Part shown: piece after piece, positions 55,016-63,766 of the stretch
How the letters are laid out: each line of letters begins with the position of its first letter
Position numbering within the stretch: the first letter of the stretch is position 1
Source of the DNA: Arsenophonus endosymbiont of Aleurodicus floccissimus
GTDB lineage: Bacteria > Pseudomonadota > Gammaproteobacteria > Enterobacterales > Enterobacteriaceae
Reading direction: 5' to 3'
Assembly (NCBI RefSeq): GCF_900343025.1
Contig: NZ_OUND01000001.1
Location: 1,116,001-1,180,000 of the forward strand
DNA: 64,000 nucleotides
Made by a program: the position numbers and the translations under genes
Notes under the pieces: generated by a model
The model's database searches: none
Told to the model about the DNA's origin: nothing
Seen by the model: only the letters and a program-made list of their open reading frames with translations

Positions 55016-55273
55016 ATGAAACTCAACAATCCACAAATTGTAACGGCAAAGCACCCCAATATGGTCAACCTGGTTGGTGTCACTAACGGGAGTCATAAAT
55101 TTTGTGATTCACACTATCTCAGCAGTATTGATATACGGAATGACGACGACAGGGAAACAAGAACATTTAAAACAATAATTCACTATTTAACAGCAGAAAA
55201 TACCTACCTCAAAAAAGAAAATCGCAGACTCCTGAAGATAAATCGTGAAATTGGCGGATTGTGCAGGATTTGA
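55016..55273 (+). CDS. small phage protein of unknown function
   Basis: An 85-residue intact frame (MKLNNPQIVTAKHPNMVNLV...) preceded by AAAAGG. The C-terminal part is a short coiled coil (ENTYLKKENRRLLKINREIG). Its last seven codons overlap the tRNA-like sequence on the other strand, so the original end may have been elsewhere. No family recognised. Confidence 0.5.
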   Translation: MKLNNPQIVTAKHPNMVNLVGVTNGSHKFCDSHYLSSIDIRNDDDRETRTFKTIIHYLTAENTYLKKENRRLLKINREIGGLCRI

Positions 55274-55324
55274 ACCTACAACCGAAGAAGTAAATCCGAT
55301 AAGATACGATTAAGCTAACAACTT
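55252..55324 (-). pseudogene. degenerate tRNA-like sequence
   Basis: On the minus strand a T arm (GTAGG, TTCAAAT, CCTGC), 3' acceptor half ACAATCC, discriminator G and CCA are clear. Upstream, AAGTTGT TAGCTTAATCG looks like the 5' acceptor and D arm, but pairs 1-72 and 2-71 are lost and the anticodon stem does not close properly. It may be a decayed phage tRNA. The amino acid cannot be told. Confidence 0.5.
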
Positions 55325-55387
55325 CTCTTATTTAATACAAGCATAGATCAAAACTTATCATCGTTTTTAGTAGCGAGGAATTCTTAC

Positions 55388-56316
55388 ATGAAAGATTTAA
55401 TTAATATTGAAACAAAAAATATTAACGGCGAATTAATCCAAACGGTTAATGCCCATGATTTACATGCCTTTTTAGAAATTACTACGCGTTTTAATGATTG
55501 GATAAATAGGAGCGTAACAGAATATGATTTTGAAGAGAACATTGACTATATTATTGTTGAAAATTTGAGCTACTCAAGTTTGAGTAGTGCAAAATCTCGC
55601 CAACGGCCTATGAAAGATTATTGCATCAGCATCAATATGGCCAAAGAGCTATAGCTAAGCGACATTATTTTGATTACAAAAAATATGTTTTTATCCAATA
55701 TTAATTTACTGATGTAGAGTAATTAATTGTAATCATTTTAAAGTCGCTTAGCTATATCCATGGTTGAGCGTAATGAAAAAGGTAAACACGCCAGACAATA
55801 CTTTATCGAATGTGAAAAACGGATTTTACAACCTCAAACATTACTACCAACAAAAAAGAACTGGCACTTATGGTCATTCGTGCCGAGGAAGAGAATGAAA
55901 AGTTATTACTGGAAAATAAAACCCTATCAACGGAAGTGGATTGTCTTAAAAATCTCTTTAAAGAAGGCATGGGACCACCTACCCAATTTAGCAAAATGCT
56001 TAACGGGGTGAGCAGTCAACAAATAAATCATTTTCTAGCTGAGCGGAAGTGGGCTCTATAACGAAAGTAAATCCGGCAATAGTTTACGCGCTGGCGTGTT
56101 TCTTCTTGTGCCAGGGATAAATACTTAACCGAAAGACAAAATGAAATAAATCCCCATGGCGTTGACAGATTCATCAGATATCAGCCTGTTCTACTCAAAA
56201 AAAGCGTCTAACGTCTTTACGATTTGTATCTGGATTATAAGCTGCCTATGAAGTTAACGTGGAATGGCTTACATAATCATGACAAATCCATTCAGGATAT
56301 TTATCTGAAACATTAA
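55388..56316 (+). pseudogene. AntA/AntB-type antirepressor 1, split by MITE copy B
   Basis: MKDLINIETKNINGELIQTV, AHDLHAFLEITTRFNDWINR and CISINMAKEL form the AntA/AntB domain. After the MITE (55652-55754) the protein resumes SMVERNEKGKHARQYFIECE, helical ENEKLLLENKTLSTEVDCLK, and an ANT-like end (VSSQQINHFLAERKW, LRAGVFLLVPGINT, LYLDYKLPMKLTWNG) with stops and shifts after 56060. Antirepressors titrate CI-type repressors. The paralogue at 58833 shows the sequence without the insertion. Confidence 0.82.
55652..55754. mobile_element. MITE copy B (103 bp, TA target duplication) inside antirepressor 1
   Basis: From TAGCTAAGCGACATTATTTT to AAAGTCGCTTAGCTA, flanked by TA (55650-55651 and 55755-55756). 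Removing the element and one TA gives AAAGAGCTATCCATGGTTGA, matching AAAAAGTTATCCATGGTTGA in antirepressor 2 (59065 on). This proves insertion with a TA duplication. Inverted ends: TAGCTAAGCGAC/GTCGCTTAGCTA, extending about 27 bp with few mismatches. Confidence 0.92.
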
Positions 56317-56360
56317 TCGCCTTTCTATGTTCAATCCTCAATTAATCAAGAGCTAAAAAC

Positions 56361-56528
56361 ATGAACCAGCTTAAACAGCAGGAGCTTTGCTATCGTTTAA
56401 ATAGCGACAGTTTCGCTAAAAAAGACGCCATAAAAATTATCCCCACCTTGCTCATCATCGCGTTGGCAAGCCTCGTTTTACTCTTAGCAAGAAGGAGGTC
56501 AAATGAACCCTTACGCCATGCAAGATGA
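56361..56528 (+). CDS. small single-pass membrane protein
   Basis: A 55-residue frame: MNQLKQQELCYRLNSDSFAK, then IIPTLLIIALASLVLLLARR as one membrane segment, and a basic tail. Its end overlaps the next gene start by 26 bp. It lies in the left operon before the recombination genes. No family recognised. Confidence 0.5.
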   Translation: MNQLKQQELCYRLNSDSFAKKDAIKIIPTLLIIALASLVLLLARRRSNEPLRHAR

Positions 56529-56751
56529 CTGGTATGAACAACAACAAGACATTGCTTATTGGGAAGACAGGCTGGATGACGAAATCATCGAGCTTGTCCA
56601 GCCTATCTATGATTGCCTGCCTTCCCCCGTCATGCGAAAACTCAATCATGAGGATTTTGACGATATCTGGCAGGCACTGTTTAGCCATTTCAAAAATGAG
56701 AACATACATCGATACAATGCAATTCGAGTGCTTAAGAGGAAATATCTATGA
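56503..56751 (+). CDS. small acidic phage protein of unknown function
   Basis: An 82-residue intact frame (MNPYAMQDDWYEQQQDIAYW...) after a strong AAGGAGG site. It is acidic with predicted helices (DEIIELVQPIYDCL). Its stop overlaps the ATG of the annealing protein (ATGA), so the two are translationally coupled. Confidence 0.6.
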   Translation: MNPYAMQDDWYEQQQDIAYWEDRLDDEIIELVQPIYDCLPSPVMRKLNHEDFDDIWQALFSHFKNENIHRYNAIRVLKRKYL

Positions 56752-57503
56752 GCGAAATACAACATACCGAAAAAGAAAAAAGTTTTCAACAGCAAGTTTG
56801 GGAAACCCTTTCTACGATTAATGTTAACGAAAAGATAGAAAAGAAAAACGGCCTTTCCTATCTTTCATGGGCTTGGGCGTGGGGTGTATTGATGGCTCAG
56901 GCTCACTATCCCGAATCCTATTATACCATTGATACGGTTAGCTATAACAATGATGGCAGTGCTATGGTATCATTAACGCTCACGGTTAAACAAGGCGATA
57001 ACGAATTTCCCCGCAAAATGTGGCTACCTATGATGGATTACCGGAATCAGGCGATTTCTAACCCGAATGCGGTTGATATCAATAAAATCCTGATGCGCTG
57101 CCTGACTAAAGCCATTTCCATGTTTGGATTATGGTTTTATATTTATGCCGGTGAAGACTTACCCGAACAGGAAAAAATAATCATACAGAAAGAAATAGCC
57201 CAACAAAAAGAGCGTTACGACCAATTAATTCGTGATTTAAAAACCGCCGCAAAAAGCGGTGTTGAATCGATGAAGATGCATTGGCAACAATTAACACCCG
57301 AAGAAACCGATATCATTGGCGAAGAAAATAAAATGGCTATTTATCGCCATATTGCAATGAAAAATGAGGCTCATCATGAAGCAGAAAACGAACGCGTGGT
57401 TTCAGGCAAGACTGGGGAAAGTCACCGCCAGCAATTTACACAAGGTCTTATCAAATGGCAAGGGAACAACCCAACGAAACTACCTCATGCAGTTAGTTTG
57501 TGA
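56748..57503 (+). CDS. ssDNA-annealing protein, DUF1071 (Sak3) family
   Basis: Phage single-strand annealing proteins of this family pair homologous strands for recombination. The hallmark GLSYLSWAWAWGVLMAQAHY lies near residue 36, followed by WLPMMDYRNQAI, VDINKILMRCLTKAISMFGL and YIYAGEDLPE. The frame is intact but overlaps the exonuclease by 128 bp. The last 35 or so residues are simply the exonuclease sequence in another frame, so the ancestral stop was probably lost near 57375. Confidence 0.85.
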   Translation: MSEIQHTEKEKSFQQQVWETLSTINVNEKIEKKNGLSYLSWAWAWGVLMAQAHYPESYYTIDTVSYNNDGSAMVSLTLTVKQGDNEFPRKMWLPMMDYRNQAISNPNAVDINKILMRCLTKAISMFGLWFYIYAGEDLPEQEKIIIQKEIAQQKERYDQLIRDLKTAAKSGVESMKMHWQQLTPEETDIIGEENKMAIYRHIAMKNEAHHEAENERVVSGKTGESHRQQFTQGLIKWQGNNPTKLPHAVSL

Positions 57504-57987
57504 AACCTTGACCGGACAACGAGAAGACATGAAAACCAATCAGGCCATTGAACGAGGTATCGCTCTTGAGCCTCAAGCCAGAGCGCGATATTGCCTCAAT
57601 GAATCTGATGTTACGGTCACTGAAGTGGGCTTTATTCCCCACCCGACTATTGCGCTATTTGGCGCCAGTCCTGATGGGCTAGTGAATGATAACGGGCTTA
57701 TCGAAATAAAATGCCCCAACACCACCACTCATCTCGAAACCCTCATCACCAGAAAACCGAAACACGAATACCTGTTACAAATGCAGGGGCAAATGATGTG
57801 CACGGGGAGAAACTGGTGCGATTTTGTCAGCTATGATGATAGATTTCCTCCTAACTTTGCCTACTATAAAATCCGAATTATCAAGGATGATAAATTAGTT
57901 AACGAGATTGAACAGGCTGTTAAAACCTTTATCGAAAAACTGAAATCAGAAATCAACAACATTCATCACTATATGGAGGCGCCATGA
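57376..57987 (+). CDS. YqaJ/lambda-type 5'-3' exonuclease
   Basis: Partner exonuclease of the annealing protein. MKQKTNAWFQARLGKVTASN is the typical start. The PD-(D/E)XK core is seen in RGIALEPQARARYC, FGASPDGLV and LIEIKCPNTTTHLE (Asp...Glu-Ile-Lys), followed by QMQGQMMCTGRNWCDFVSYD. Intact, 203 residues. Its stop overlaps the SSB ATG (ATGA). GAGG lies 6 bp before the start. Confidence 0.9.
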   Translation: MKQKTNAWFQARLGKVTASNLHKVLSNGKGTTQRNYLMQLVCETLTGQREDMKTNQAIERGIALEPQARARYCLNESDVTVTEVGFIPHPTIALFGASPDGLVNDNGLIEIKCPNTTTHLETLITRKPKHEYLLQMQGQMMCTGRNWCDFVSYDDRFPPNFAYYKIRIIKDDKLVNEIEQAVKTFIEKLKSEINNIHHYMEAP

Positions 57988-58429
57988 CAAACCAGAACCA
58001 GTGTCACTTTACCGGACGCATCGGAAACCTAGAAATCCGCTATACCCAAGATAACCTTCCCATCACCGCATTCTCTCTCGCTATTCGTAAATCAAAGAAA
58101 GATAACAACGGTCAATGGATTGATGACACAACATGGATTAATTGTAAAGCATTTAAGCAAATAGCGGAATATATCAATAATTATGCACAAAGAGGTACTT
58201 TCGTTCGCATTACAGCAACCTATCACATTACGAGAATAAATGGACAGACAAATCCGGTCAGCAAAGGATATCCCCCGAATTTTTAGTCAATGACATTGAA
58301 ATATTGGGAAACTGGAAAGCAAAAAAACAACAGGAAAGCCAAGGTAAACTGAATATGCCAACAACAGGCCAGCCAAATAGTAACGCTATTCATCAAGCTG
58401 ATTTTGAAGACCAAGACATCCCCTTTTAA
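57984..58429 (+). pseudogene. single-stranded DNA-binding protein (SSB), one frameshift
   Basis: The OB-fold part reads CHFTGRIGNLEIRYTQDNLP, FSLAIRKSKKDNNGQWID and TWINCKAFKQIAEYINNY. A frameshift near 58235 leads to KWTDKSGQQRISPEFLVNDI, EILGNWK and the acidic SSB tip DFEDQDIPF. Both halves are well preserved; one base restores it. Confidence 0.88.
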
Positions 58430-58497
58430 ACAGAGGAGCACCGACCATGAGGATATTAATACTGTCCATGTACACTAATTATACCGGAGGTTAAGTT

Positions 58498-58743
58498 ATA
58501 AAACTTAATATCATCAAATTATTAATCACGACATTATTGTTTATCAGTGCAGCATTCGCCTTTGAAATGGTAGTGGGACATCTCGCACATGCCGATACTG
58601 TCGTAGACCCGCAAATTAGATTTAAGCGTGGCGAATTAGGAAGCATTCATTTAGGCGGTCAAGAGCTACTGGCTATCGCTGTCATGATAGTGCCAGCACT
58701 CTTAATTTATATAGGAATATTCATCGATACCCTGAAGAAATAG
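58498..58743 (+). pseudogene. small two-pass membrane protein whose start codon is ATA
   Basis: A strong GGAGG (58486-58490) is placed 7 bp before an ATA where an ATG is expected; from there the frame reads IKLNIIKLLITTLLFISAAF, AFEMVVGHLAHADTVVDPQI, then LLAIAVMIVPALLIYIGIFI as a second hydrophobic segment. The next ATG (58567) would remove the first segment. Function unknown. Initiation at ATA would be very weak, so it is probably silenced. Confidence 0.5.
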
Positions 58744-58832
58744 TTACAAAGCAAGAAATCATTACCCACCTAATCTATTCCACTTAATCAACATCAATAC
58801 TCATTCATCAATTAACTTTGAGAAATTATTAT

Positions 58833-59559
58833 ATGCAAAATTTAATTAACATCGAAACAAAAAATATCAACGGTGAATTAATCCAAACGGCTAATGCTCG
58901 TGATTTACATACGTTTTTAGAGATAAAAAACCATTTCAAAGATTGGATAAAGACCGCATTGAAAAGTATGGATTCATTGAAAATGAGGACTTTGCAACTT
59001 TTGCGGAAAAAACCGCAAAAGGTAGACCGTCTATAGAATACGCAATCTCCATCAATATGGCCAAAAAGTTATCCATGGTTGAGCGCAATGAAAAAGGTAA
59101 ACAGGCCAGACAGTATTTTATTGAATGCGAAAGAAAAACATTAGAAGCTGTCAATCCGGTTGAGATACTAAATAATCCATCAGCGATGCGAGGATTGCTA
59201 CTCAATTACACAGAAAAGTCATTGCACTTGAACATAAAGTCGATGAGATGAAACCGCACAAGTCGAAGCACTTAAACGAATTAGCTACTCAGAAGGCTCT
59301 TTGTATTACTGATGCGGCTAAATCACTCCAAATGAAACCGAAAGCCATTTTTTCATGGTTACAAGGACATGACTGGATTTATCGGCGTATTGGCGGAAAA
59401 AGCTGGGTAGGCTATCAGGATAAAATTAAGCAGGATTTAATTAAGCATAAAGTGACTGTCGTTGCCAGAAATGATGGTTCAGAAAAACTAACGGAACAAG
59501 TAAGAATTACGCCTAAAGGACTCAGCAAATTATCCATTCTTGTTAATGCAACATGCTAA
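58833..59559 (+). pseudogene. AntA/AntB-type antirepressor 2 with KilA C-terminal domain, frameshifted
   Basis: MQNLINIETKNINGELIQTA and ARDLHTFLEIKNHFKDWI parallel antirepressor 1. A frameshift at 58945 gives RIEKYGFIENEDFATFAEKT, SINMAKKLSMVERNEKGKQA and RGLLLNYTEK. A second shift near 59218 and a local out-and-back shift precede CITDAAKSLQMKPKAIFSWL and GHDWIYRRIGGKSWVGYQDK, the KilA C-terminal (ANT) domain. At least three indels. It lacks the MITE. Confidence 0.85.
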
Positions 59560-59839
59560 GTAAAAAAGACCAGTGCAAGGCTGGCCAACACCAGGGAAAA
59601 TTACGTTGTGGTTACCAACACACAATAGCAATAATGCTACCAAAAACAATTAAAAAAGTAATCGCTTTCTGATCAACATTCACATTCAACGAATCTCATA
59701 CCGCTGACCTAACCAAGAACGAATGCAACCATTCGTGCTTTGTCATTGTTTTATGTGGGGAAACCAAGTACCTGAGAGTGTGTGTTTTTCAAAAAGCTAA
59801 AAAATTTATATCTCTATTAAGGTTTAAGGATTTTTTAAA
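59560..59839. other. gap between antirepressor 2 and xis-like gene
   Basis: About 280 bp without a recognised gene. It contains a small inverted-repeat area (GAATGCAACCATTCG near 59720) but nothing I can name. Confidence 0.4.
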
Positions 59840-59986
59840 ATGAATACGAATGACGAGATTCTTTTAACACATCATGTGGTAGCCCTTTTAAAATGTTCAG
59901 TCAGGAAAGTCAGGCGATTCATTAAAGAGGGTGAGTTACCCGCCCGTAGAAGGGGAAAAGAAACGAAGGATCTTATGAAATACTAA
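59840..59986 (+). pseudogene. excisionase-like DNA-binding protein, frameshifted
   Basis: MNTNDEILLTHHVVALLKCS and VRKVRRFIKEGELPARRRGK form a winged-helix HTH_17/Xis-like domain (LL....VA.LL..S..TVRR.I..GELPA...G). A shift after RRGK breaks the end; the alternative frame continues EGSYEILKSSCIAYMHQLH. Its place immediately before int fits Xis. Confidence 0.65.
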
Positions 59987-60077
59987 AGTCTTCCTGTATT
60001 GCATATATGCATCAGTTACATCAGAATGTCAGCGTAAAAGCTTATTGTCGTGATAAATCAAAACAGAGGTTTAAAAC

Positions 60078-61143
60078 ATGTCAATCAAATTACGATACAA
60101 TGTCTGGCACTGTGATTTCGTTTCGCCAAGCGGTAAACGAATTAGACAGAGTCTTGGCACAGCCAATAAAAAATTAGCGCAAGAGCTACACGATAAACTC
60201 AAATCGGATATTTGGAAAGTTGAACGTCTCGGTGAAGAGCCAGAGTATCTCTTCGAAGAAGCGTGTTTGCGCTAGCTAAAGGAAAAGCAACACAAGCGAA
60301 CAATAGATAAAGATAAAGGAAAAATTAAATTTTGGCGGCAGTATTTTTCAGGTCGAAAGATTAGTGAGATCACGAATAATGAATGTCAGGATATTGTTTC
60401 AAGGATGAAAAATAGAAGAGGTAAAGTGGGTTTCTCATCGCAATCATCAAGGTATGCTTAATTGGCTTTTATTCGTGCTTTACTAAAAATAGCCTCAAAT
60501 GAGTGGGGATGGTTAAAAAATGCACCTTATATAAAAGCGCTACCTCCTAGACAATCAAGGATTAATTGGCTCACAAAAGAACAAGTCCATCCCTTAATAA
60601 TACCGTTGATTATCTCAAGCGAGTAATAACATTTGCTTTGGGCTACGGGTTTACGAAGATCCAACATTCTAGAATTAGAATGGTCACAGGTTGATTTGGT
60701 TCATAAAGTTGCTTGGATTAATCCTGACCAGTCAAAAAATTTTAGAACAATTGGCGTTTCGCTCAATGACACAGCCTGTCAGATTATCCATGATCAAATG
60801 GGTAGACATAGCCAGTATGTTTTTGTCAGAGAGCAAAAATTAAAAGGGCATTACTGATATGATACCAATGAGAACGGATGCTAACAAGGCATTTAAATCT
60901 GCCATGCGTAAAGCCGGAATCGAGGGATTTCGATTCCACGATCTGAGGCATACTTGGGCAAATTGGTTAATTCAGTCGGGTGTGCCTCTATCGGCATTGC
61001 AAGAAATGGGGGGATGGGAGAGTATACAAATGGTTAAGCGGTATGCTCATTTATCCCCTTCACACTTGCAAAAGCACGCTAAAAATATCGATAGGATACT
61101 CGGGTTTCATGTCACAAATATGGCACGCAAGAAAGTTGTATAA
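60078..61143 (+). pseudogene. int: tyrosine-recombinase integrase
   Basis: MSIKLRYNVWHCDFVSPSGK begins the arm-binding domain; a TAG follows ACLR. Catalytic parts are present in pieces: Arg in ATGLRRSNILELEWSQVDL, HxxR in [14 protein letters not shown], the His/Trp box GGWES and the nucleophile Tyr in [15 protein letters not shown]. Stops at about 60274 and 60460, a frameshift near 60625 and a stop at 60857 break it. The 3' end is 30 bp from tRNA-Lys, the target site. Confidence 0.9.
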
Positions 61144-61174
61144 GATGACATTAACTGTAACTTCTTGTTTTAAT

Positions 61175-61250
61175 TGGTGGGTCGTACAGGATTCGAACCT
61201 GTGGCCAATTGATTAAAAGTCAACTGCTCTACCGACTGAGCTAACGACCC
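61175..61250 (-). tRNA. lysV: tRNA-Lys(TTT)
   Basis: A 76-nt tRNA with encoded CCA: acceptor GGGTCGT/ACGACCC, anticodon TTT in the loop CTTTTAA, TTCGAAT T loop. All stems pair. It is last in the Val4-Lys cluster reading leftwards from the gltX side, as valUXY-lysV in E. coli. Confidence 0.97.
61184..61220 (-). repeat. attR within tRNA-Lys
   Basis: The 37 bp that match attL with two mismatches, covering the anticodon loop to T arm of the intact tRNA-Lys. The phage-supplied 3' end restores a functional tRNA. Confidence 0.85.
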
Positions 61251-61312
61251 TATTAATAACAAAACACAGCATAAATAATTTAAACAAATAATGCTTTATT
61301 TTTTTGGATGAA

Positions 61313-61388
61313 TGGTGGGCGATACCAGATTCGAACTGATGACCCCCTCTTTGTAAGGGAGATGCTCTACCAACTGAGCTAATCGCCC
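61313..61388 (-). tRNA. tRNA-Val(TAC), copy 1, mismatch 31-39
   Basis: Acceptor GGGCGAT, anticodon TAC, CCA encoded. Compared with copies 2 and 3, position 39 is A instead of G, making a C31-A39 mismatch at the end of the anticodon stem. Confidence 0.93.
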
Positions 61389-61429
61389 ATTCATAACAAA
61401 AATAAATAACATTTTTACTTAATCATGAT

Positions 61430-61505
61430 TGGTGGGCGATACCAGATTCGAACTGATGACCCCCTCCTTGTAAGGGAGATGCTCTACCAACTGAGCTAAT
61501 CGCCC
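61430..61505 (-). tRNA. tRNA-Val(TAC), copy 2
   Basis: Standard cloverleaf with anticodon TAC and CCA encoded; identical to copy 3. Confidence 0.96.
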
Positions 61506-61531
61506 AATCATAACTAAATCATCACAACAAT

Positions 61532-61607
61532 TGGTGGGCGATACCAGATTCGAACTGATGACCCCCTCCTTGTAAGGGAGATGCTCTACCAACTGAGCTA
61601 ATCGCCC
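61532..61607 (-). tRNA. tRNA-Val(TAC), copy 3
   Basis: Identical to copy 2. The 26-bp spacer before it is repeated before copy 4, showing recent tandem duplication of a tRNA-plus-spacer unit of 102 bp. Confidence 0.96.
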
Positions 61608-61633
61608 AATCATAACTAAATCATCACAACAAT

Positions 61634-61709
61634 TGGTGGGCGATACCAGATTCGAACTGATGACCCCGTCCTTGTAAGCGAGATGCTCTACCAACTGAGC
61701 TAATCGCCC
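61634..61709 (-). tRNA. tRNA-Val(TAC), copy 4, two anticodon-stem mismatches
   Basis: Differs from copy 3 at position 31 (C to G) and position 42 (G to C), giving G31-G39 and C28-C42 mismatches. The two changes do not compensate each other, so the anticodon stem keeps three pairs. It is promoter-proximal in the cluster and is probably a decaying copy. Confidence 0.9.
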
Positions 61710-62016
61710 GGCGTGATGGAGGTGCATTATAGGGATAGTTCTGCATGAGTCAACGGTTTTTCTAAGGAAAATATCCGTTCGTTGCAAAATTAAGCAAGAT
61801 ACACCAAATATTATCGACGCTAAATAATATTTATTTAAACTTATTTAGTCTAGCTCCATCAGCATAAATTAAGCGGTTTTACCATTAAATTAGCAAAATA
61901 AAGTATCATTATCGCGCTAACAGTATTGAGGAATTAAGTTGCAGTGATAAAATAACCAACTGTAAATTTATCACTAGATTAGATTCGATATAAAAAAGAT
62001 CATTAAGGCAATCCTA
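61710..62016. other. intergenic region between tRNA cluster and gltX
   Basis: About 305 bp, A+T-rich. It must carry the divergent promoters of the tRNA operon and gltX. No gene seen. Confidence 0.6.
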
Positions 62017-63441
62017 ATGAATAAAATAAAAACCCGTTTTGCACCAAGTCCAACCGGTTATCTTCACGTCGGCGGTGCTCGTACCGCATTCTATTCATGG
62101 CTTTATAGTCGACATAATAACGGGGAGTTTGTCTTACGTATTGAAGACACCGATCTTGAACGTTCAACACAAGAAGCCATTGACGCCATAATGGATGGAA
62201 TGAACTGGTTAAGTTTAAATTGGGATGAAGGTCCTTACTATCAAACTAAACGCTTCGATCGTTATCATGCAATTATCAATCAAATGCTTAGTGCGGGGAC
62301 AGCTTATCGCTGTTACTGTTCTAAAACACGGTTAGACAATTTACGTGAAGAACAGATGGCTAGAGGCGAAAAACCACGTTACGATGGCTATTGCCGCTCG
62401 CATGCTCATAACCATACACCGAATGAACCTCATGTAGTGCGCTTTCGCAACCCCCAGCAAGGCTCTGTTATTTTTAAAGACCAAATCCGTGGCCCAATTG
62501 AATTTAGTAATCTTGAGCTAGATGATCTCATTATACGCCGCACCGATGGCTCTTCTACCTATAATTTTTGTGTTGTAATTGATGACTGGGATATGAAAAT
62601 CACCCATGTGATCCGTGGTGAAGATCATATTAATAATACCCCACGGCAAATTAACATATTAACCGCTCTCGGTGCGCCAATACCTGTATATGCGCATGTT
62701 TCAATGATTTTGGGTGATGATGGTAAAAAATTATCTAAGCGTCATGGCGCAGTGAGTGTCATGCAATACCGCGATAACGGTTATCTACCAGAAGCCTTAT
62801 TAAACTATTTGGTTCGTCTCGGGTGGTCTCATGGTGATCAAGAAATTTTTAACCGTGAGGAAATGATCAGGTATTTTTCCTTAGATGCCATTAATAAATC
62901 CGCCAGTGCCTTTAATACTGACAAATTATTATGGCTAAATCATCATTATATTAATTCATTACCGGCAGAATATGTTGCTACTCACTTAGCATGGCACATT
63001 GAACAGCAAGGTATTGATACCCAAATTGGGCCAAGCTTAGCAGATTTAGTTAAGCTTCTCGGTGAACGTTGTAAGACCTTAAAAGAAATAGCCGCTTCAT
63101 GTCGCTATTTCTATCAGGATTTTGTTACATTTGACGGCGACGCCGCTAAAAAACATTTACGCCCGATAGCGCGCTTACCATTAGAAACTGTACGGGAAAA
63201 ATTGTCGGCTATTAGCAACTGGACAGGTGAAAATGTTCATCATGTAATCGAAGCAACGGCTACAGAACTGGAAATTGGGATGGGTAAAGTGGGTATGCCT
63301 CTGCGGGTCGCTGTGACAGGAACAGGCCAATCACCGAGTGTTGATGCCACTGTACATGCTATTGGCCAAAATCGTTCATTAAAACGCATTGATAACGCTT
63401 TGGTTTATATTAATGAGCGTGAAAATAGGGTTAGCGAATAA
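62017..63441 (+). CDS. gltX: glutamate-tRNA ligase GltX
   Basis: GltX charges tRNA-Glu. The 474-residue frame is intact (E. coli: 471). The HIGH-like signature is in [17 protein letters not shown] near residues 8-24, and the KMSKS-like loop is [11 protein letters not shown] near residue 237. The four-cysteine-type insert region ([20 protein letters not shown]) is present. Preceded by AAGG and followed by a terminator. Synteny with Val/Lys tRNAs and alaX is as in E. coli. Confidence 0.98.
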   Translation: MNKIKTRFAPSPTGYLHVGGARTAFYSWLYSRHNNGEFVLRIEDTDLERSTQEAIDAIMDGMNWLSLNWDEGPYYQTKRFDRYHAIINQMLSAGTAYRCYCSKTRLDNLREEQMARGEKPRYDGYCRSHAHNHTPNEPHVVRFRNPQQGSVIFKDQIRGPIEFSNLELDDLIIRRTDGSSTYNFCVVIDDWDMKITHVIRGEDHINNTPRQINILTALGAPIPVYAHVSMILGDDGKKLSKRHGAVSVMQYRDNGYLPEALLNYLVRLGWSHGDQEIFNREEMIRYFSLDAINKSASAFNTDKLLWLNHHYINSLPAEYVATHLAWHIEQQGIDTQIGPSLADLVKLLGERCKTLKEIAASCRYFYQDFVTFDGDAAKKHLRPIARLPLETVREKLSAISNWTGENVHHVIEATATELEIGMGKVGMPLRVAVTGTGQSPSVDATVHAIGQNRSLKRIDNALVYINERENRVSE

Positions 63442-63458
63442 AATTAGCTTAGCATAAC

Positions 63459-63485
63459 GGCACATTTCACTGTGCCTTTTTTCTT
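63459..63485 (+). terminator. rho-independent terminator of gltX
   Basis: GGCACA, loop TTTCAC, TGTGCC followed by TTTTTTCTT, 17 bp after the gltX stop. Confidence 0.9.
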
Positions 63486-63597
63486 CACACTAAGCTGTAT
63501 GAGCATTTTTTCAACGGTTAAACACTATTTTCCTATTAATCGATTGACAGTCTTATTCAGCTTGCATATTATGCGCCCGTCTTACCGACTTTGTGTA

Positions 63598-63673
<76 letters not shown>

Positions 63674-63766
63674 AATTTAAATTCAAGCCAATTTAGATTT
63701 AATGAAATAATTAAACCCCATTACTTACTATGAATGCCTTAGTGGCTTAACTAAGTTGTCTAGCCC

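Larger units (their letters stand above)
22547..61220. mobile_element. P22/Sf6-type lambdoid prophage remnant integrated in tRNA-Lys
   Basis: The element is bounded by 37-bp repeats of the tRNA-Lys 3' half (two mismatches). The integrase gene lies 30 bp from the intact tRNA. Gene order is lambdoid: a late operon of P22/Sf6-type virion genes, lysis genes, Q, replication genes and cro on the minus strand; repressor, N, recombination genes, xis and int on the plus strand. It is less A+T-rich than the flanks. Most virion genes are broken, so it should be unable to make particles, but the control genes are intact. Two immunity cassettes, an RHS toxin locus and two MITEs are unusual. Confidence 0.93.

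Noticed and set aside
61419..61787. A 122-codon minus-strand frame with three near-identical repeats (GRLAQLVEHLPYKEG...)
   Set aside because: It is the tRNA-Val array read as protein; this phrase is a well-known translation artefact of tRNA genes.
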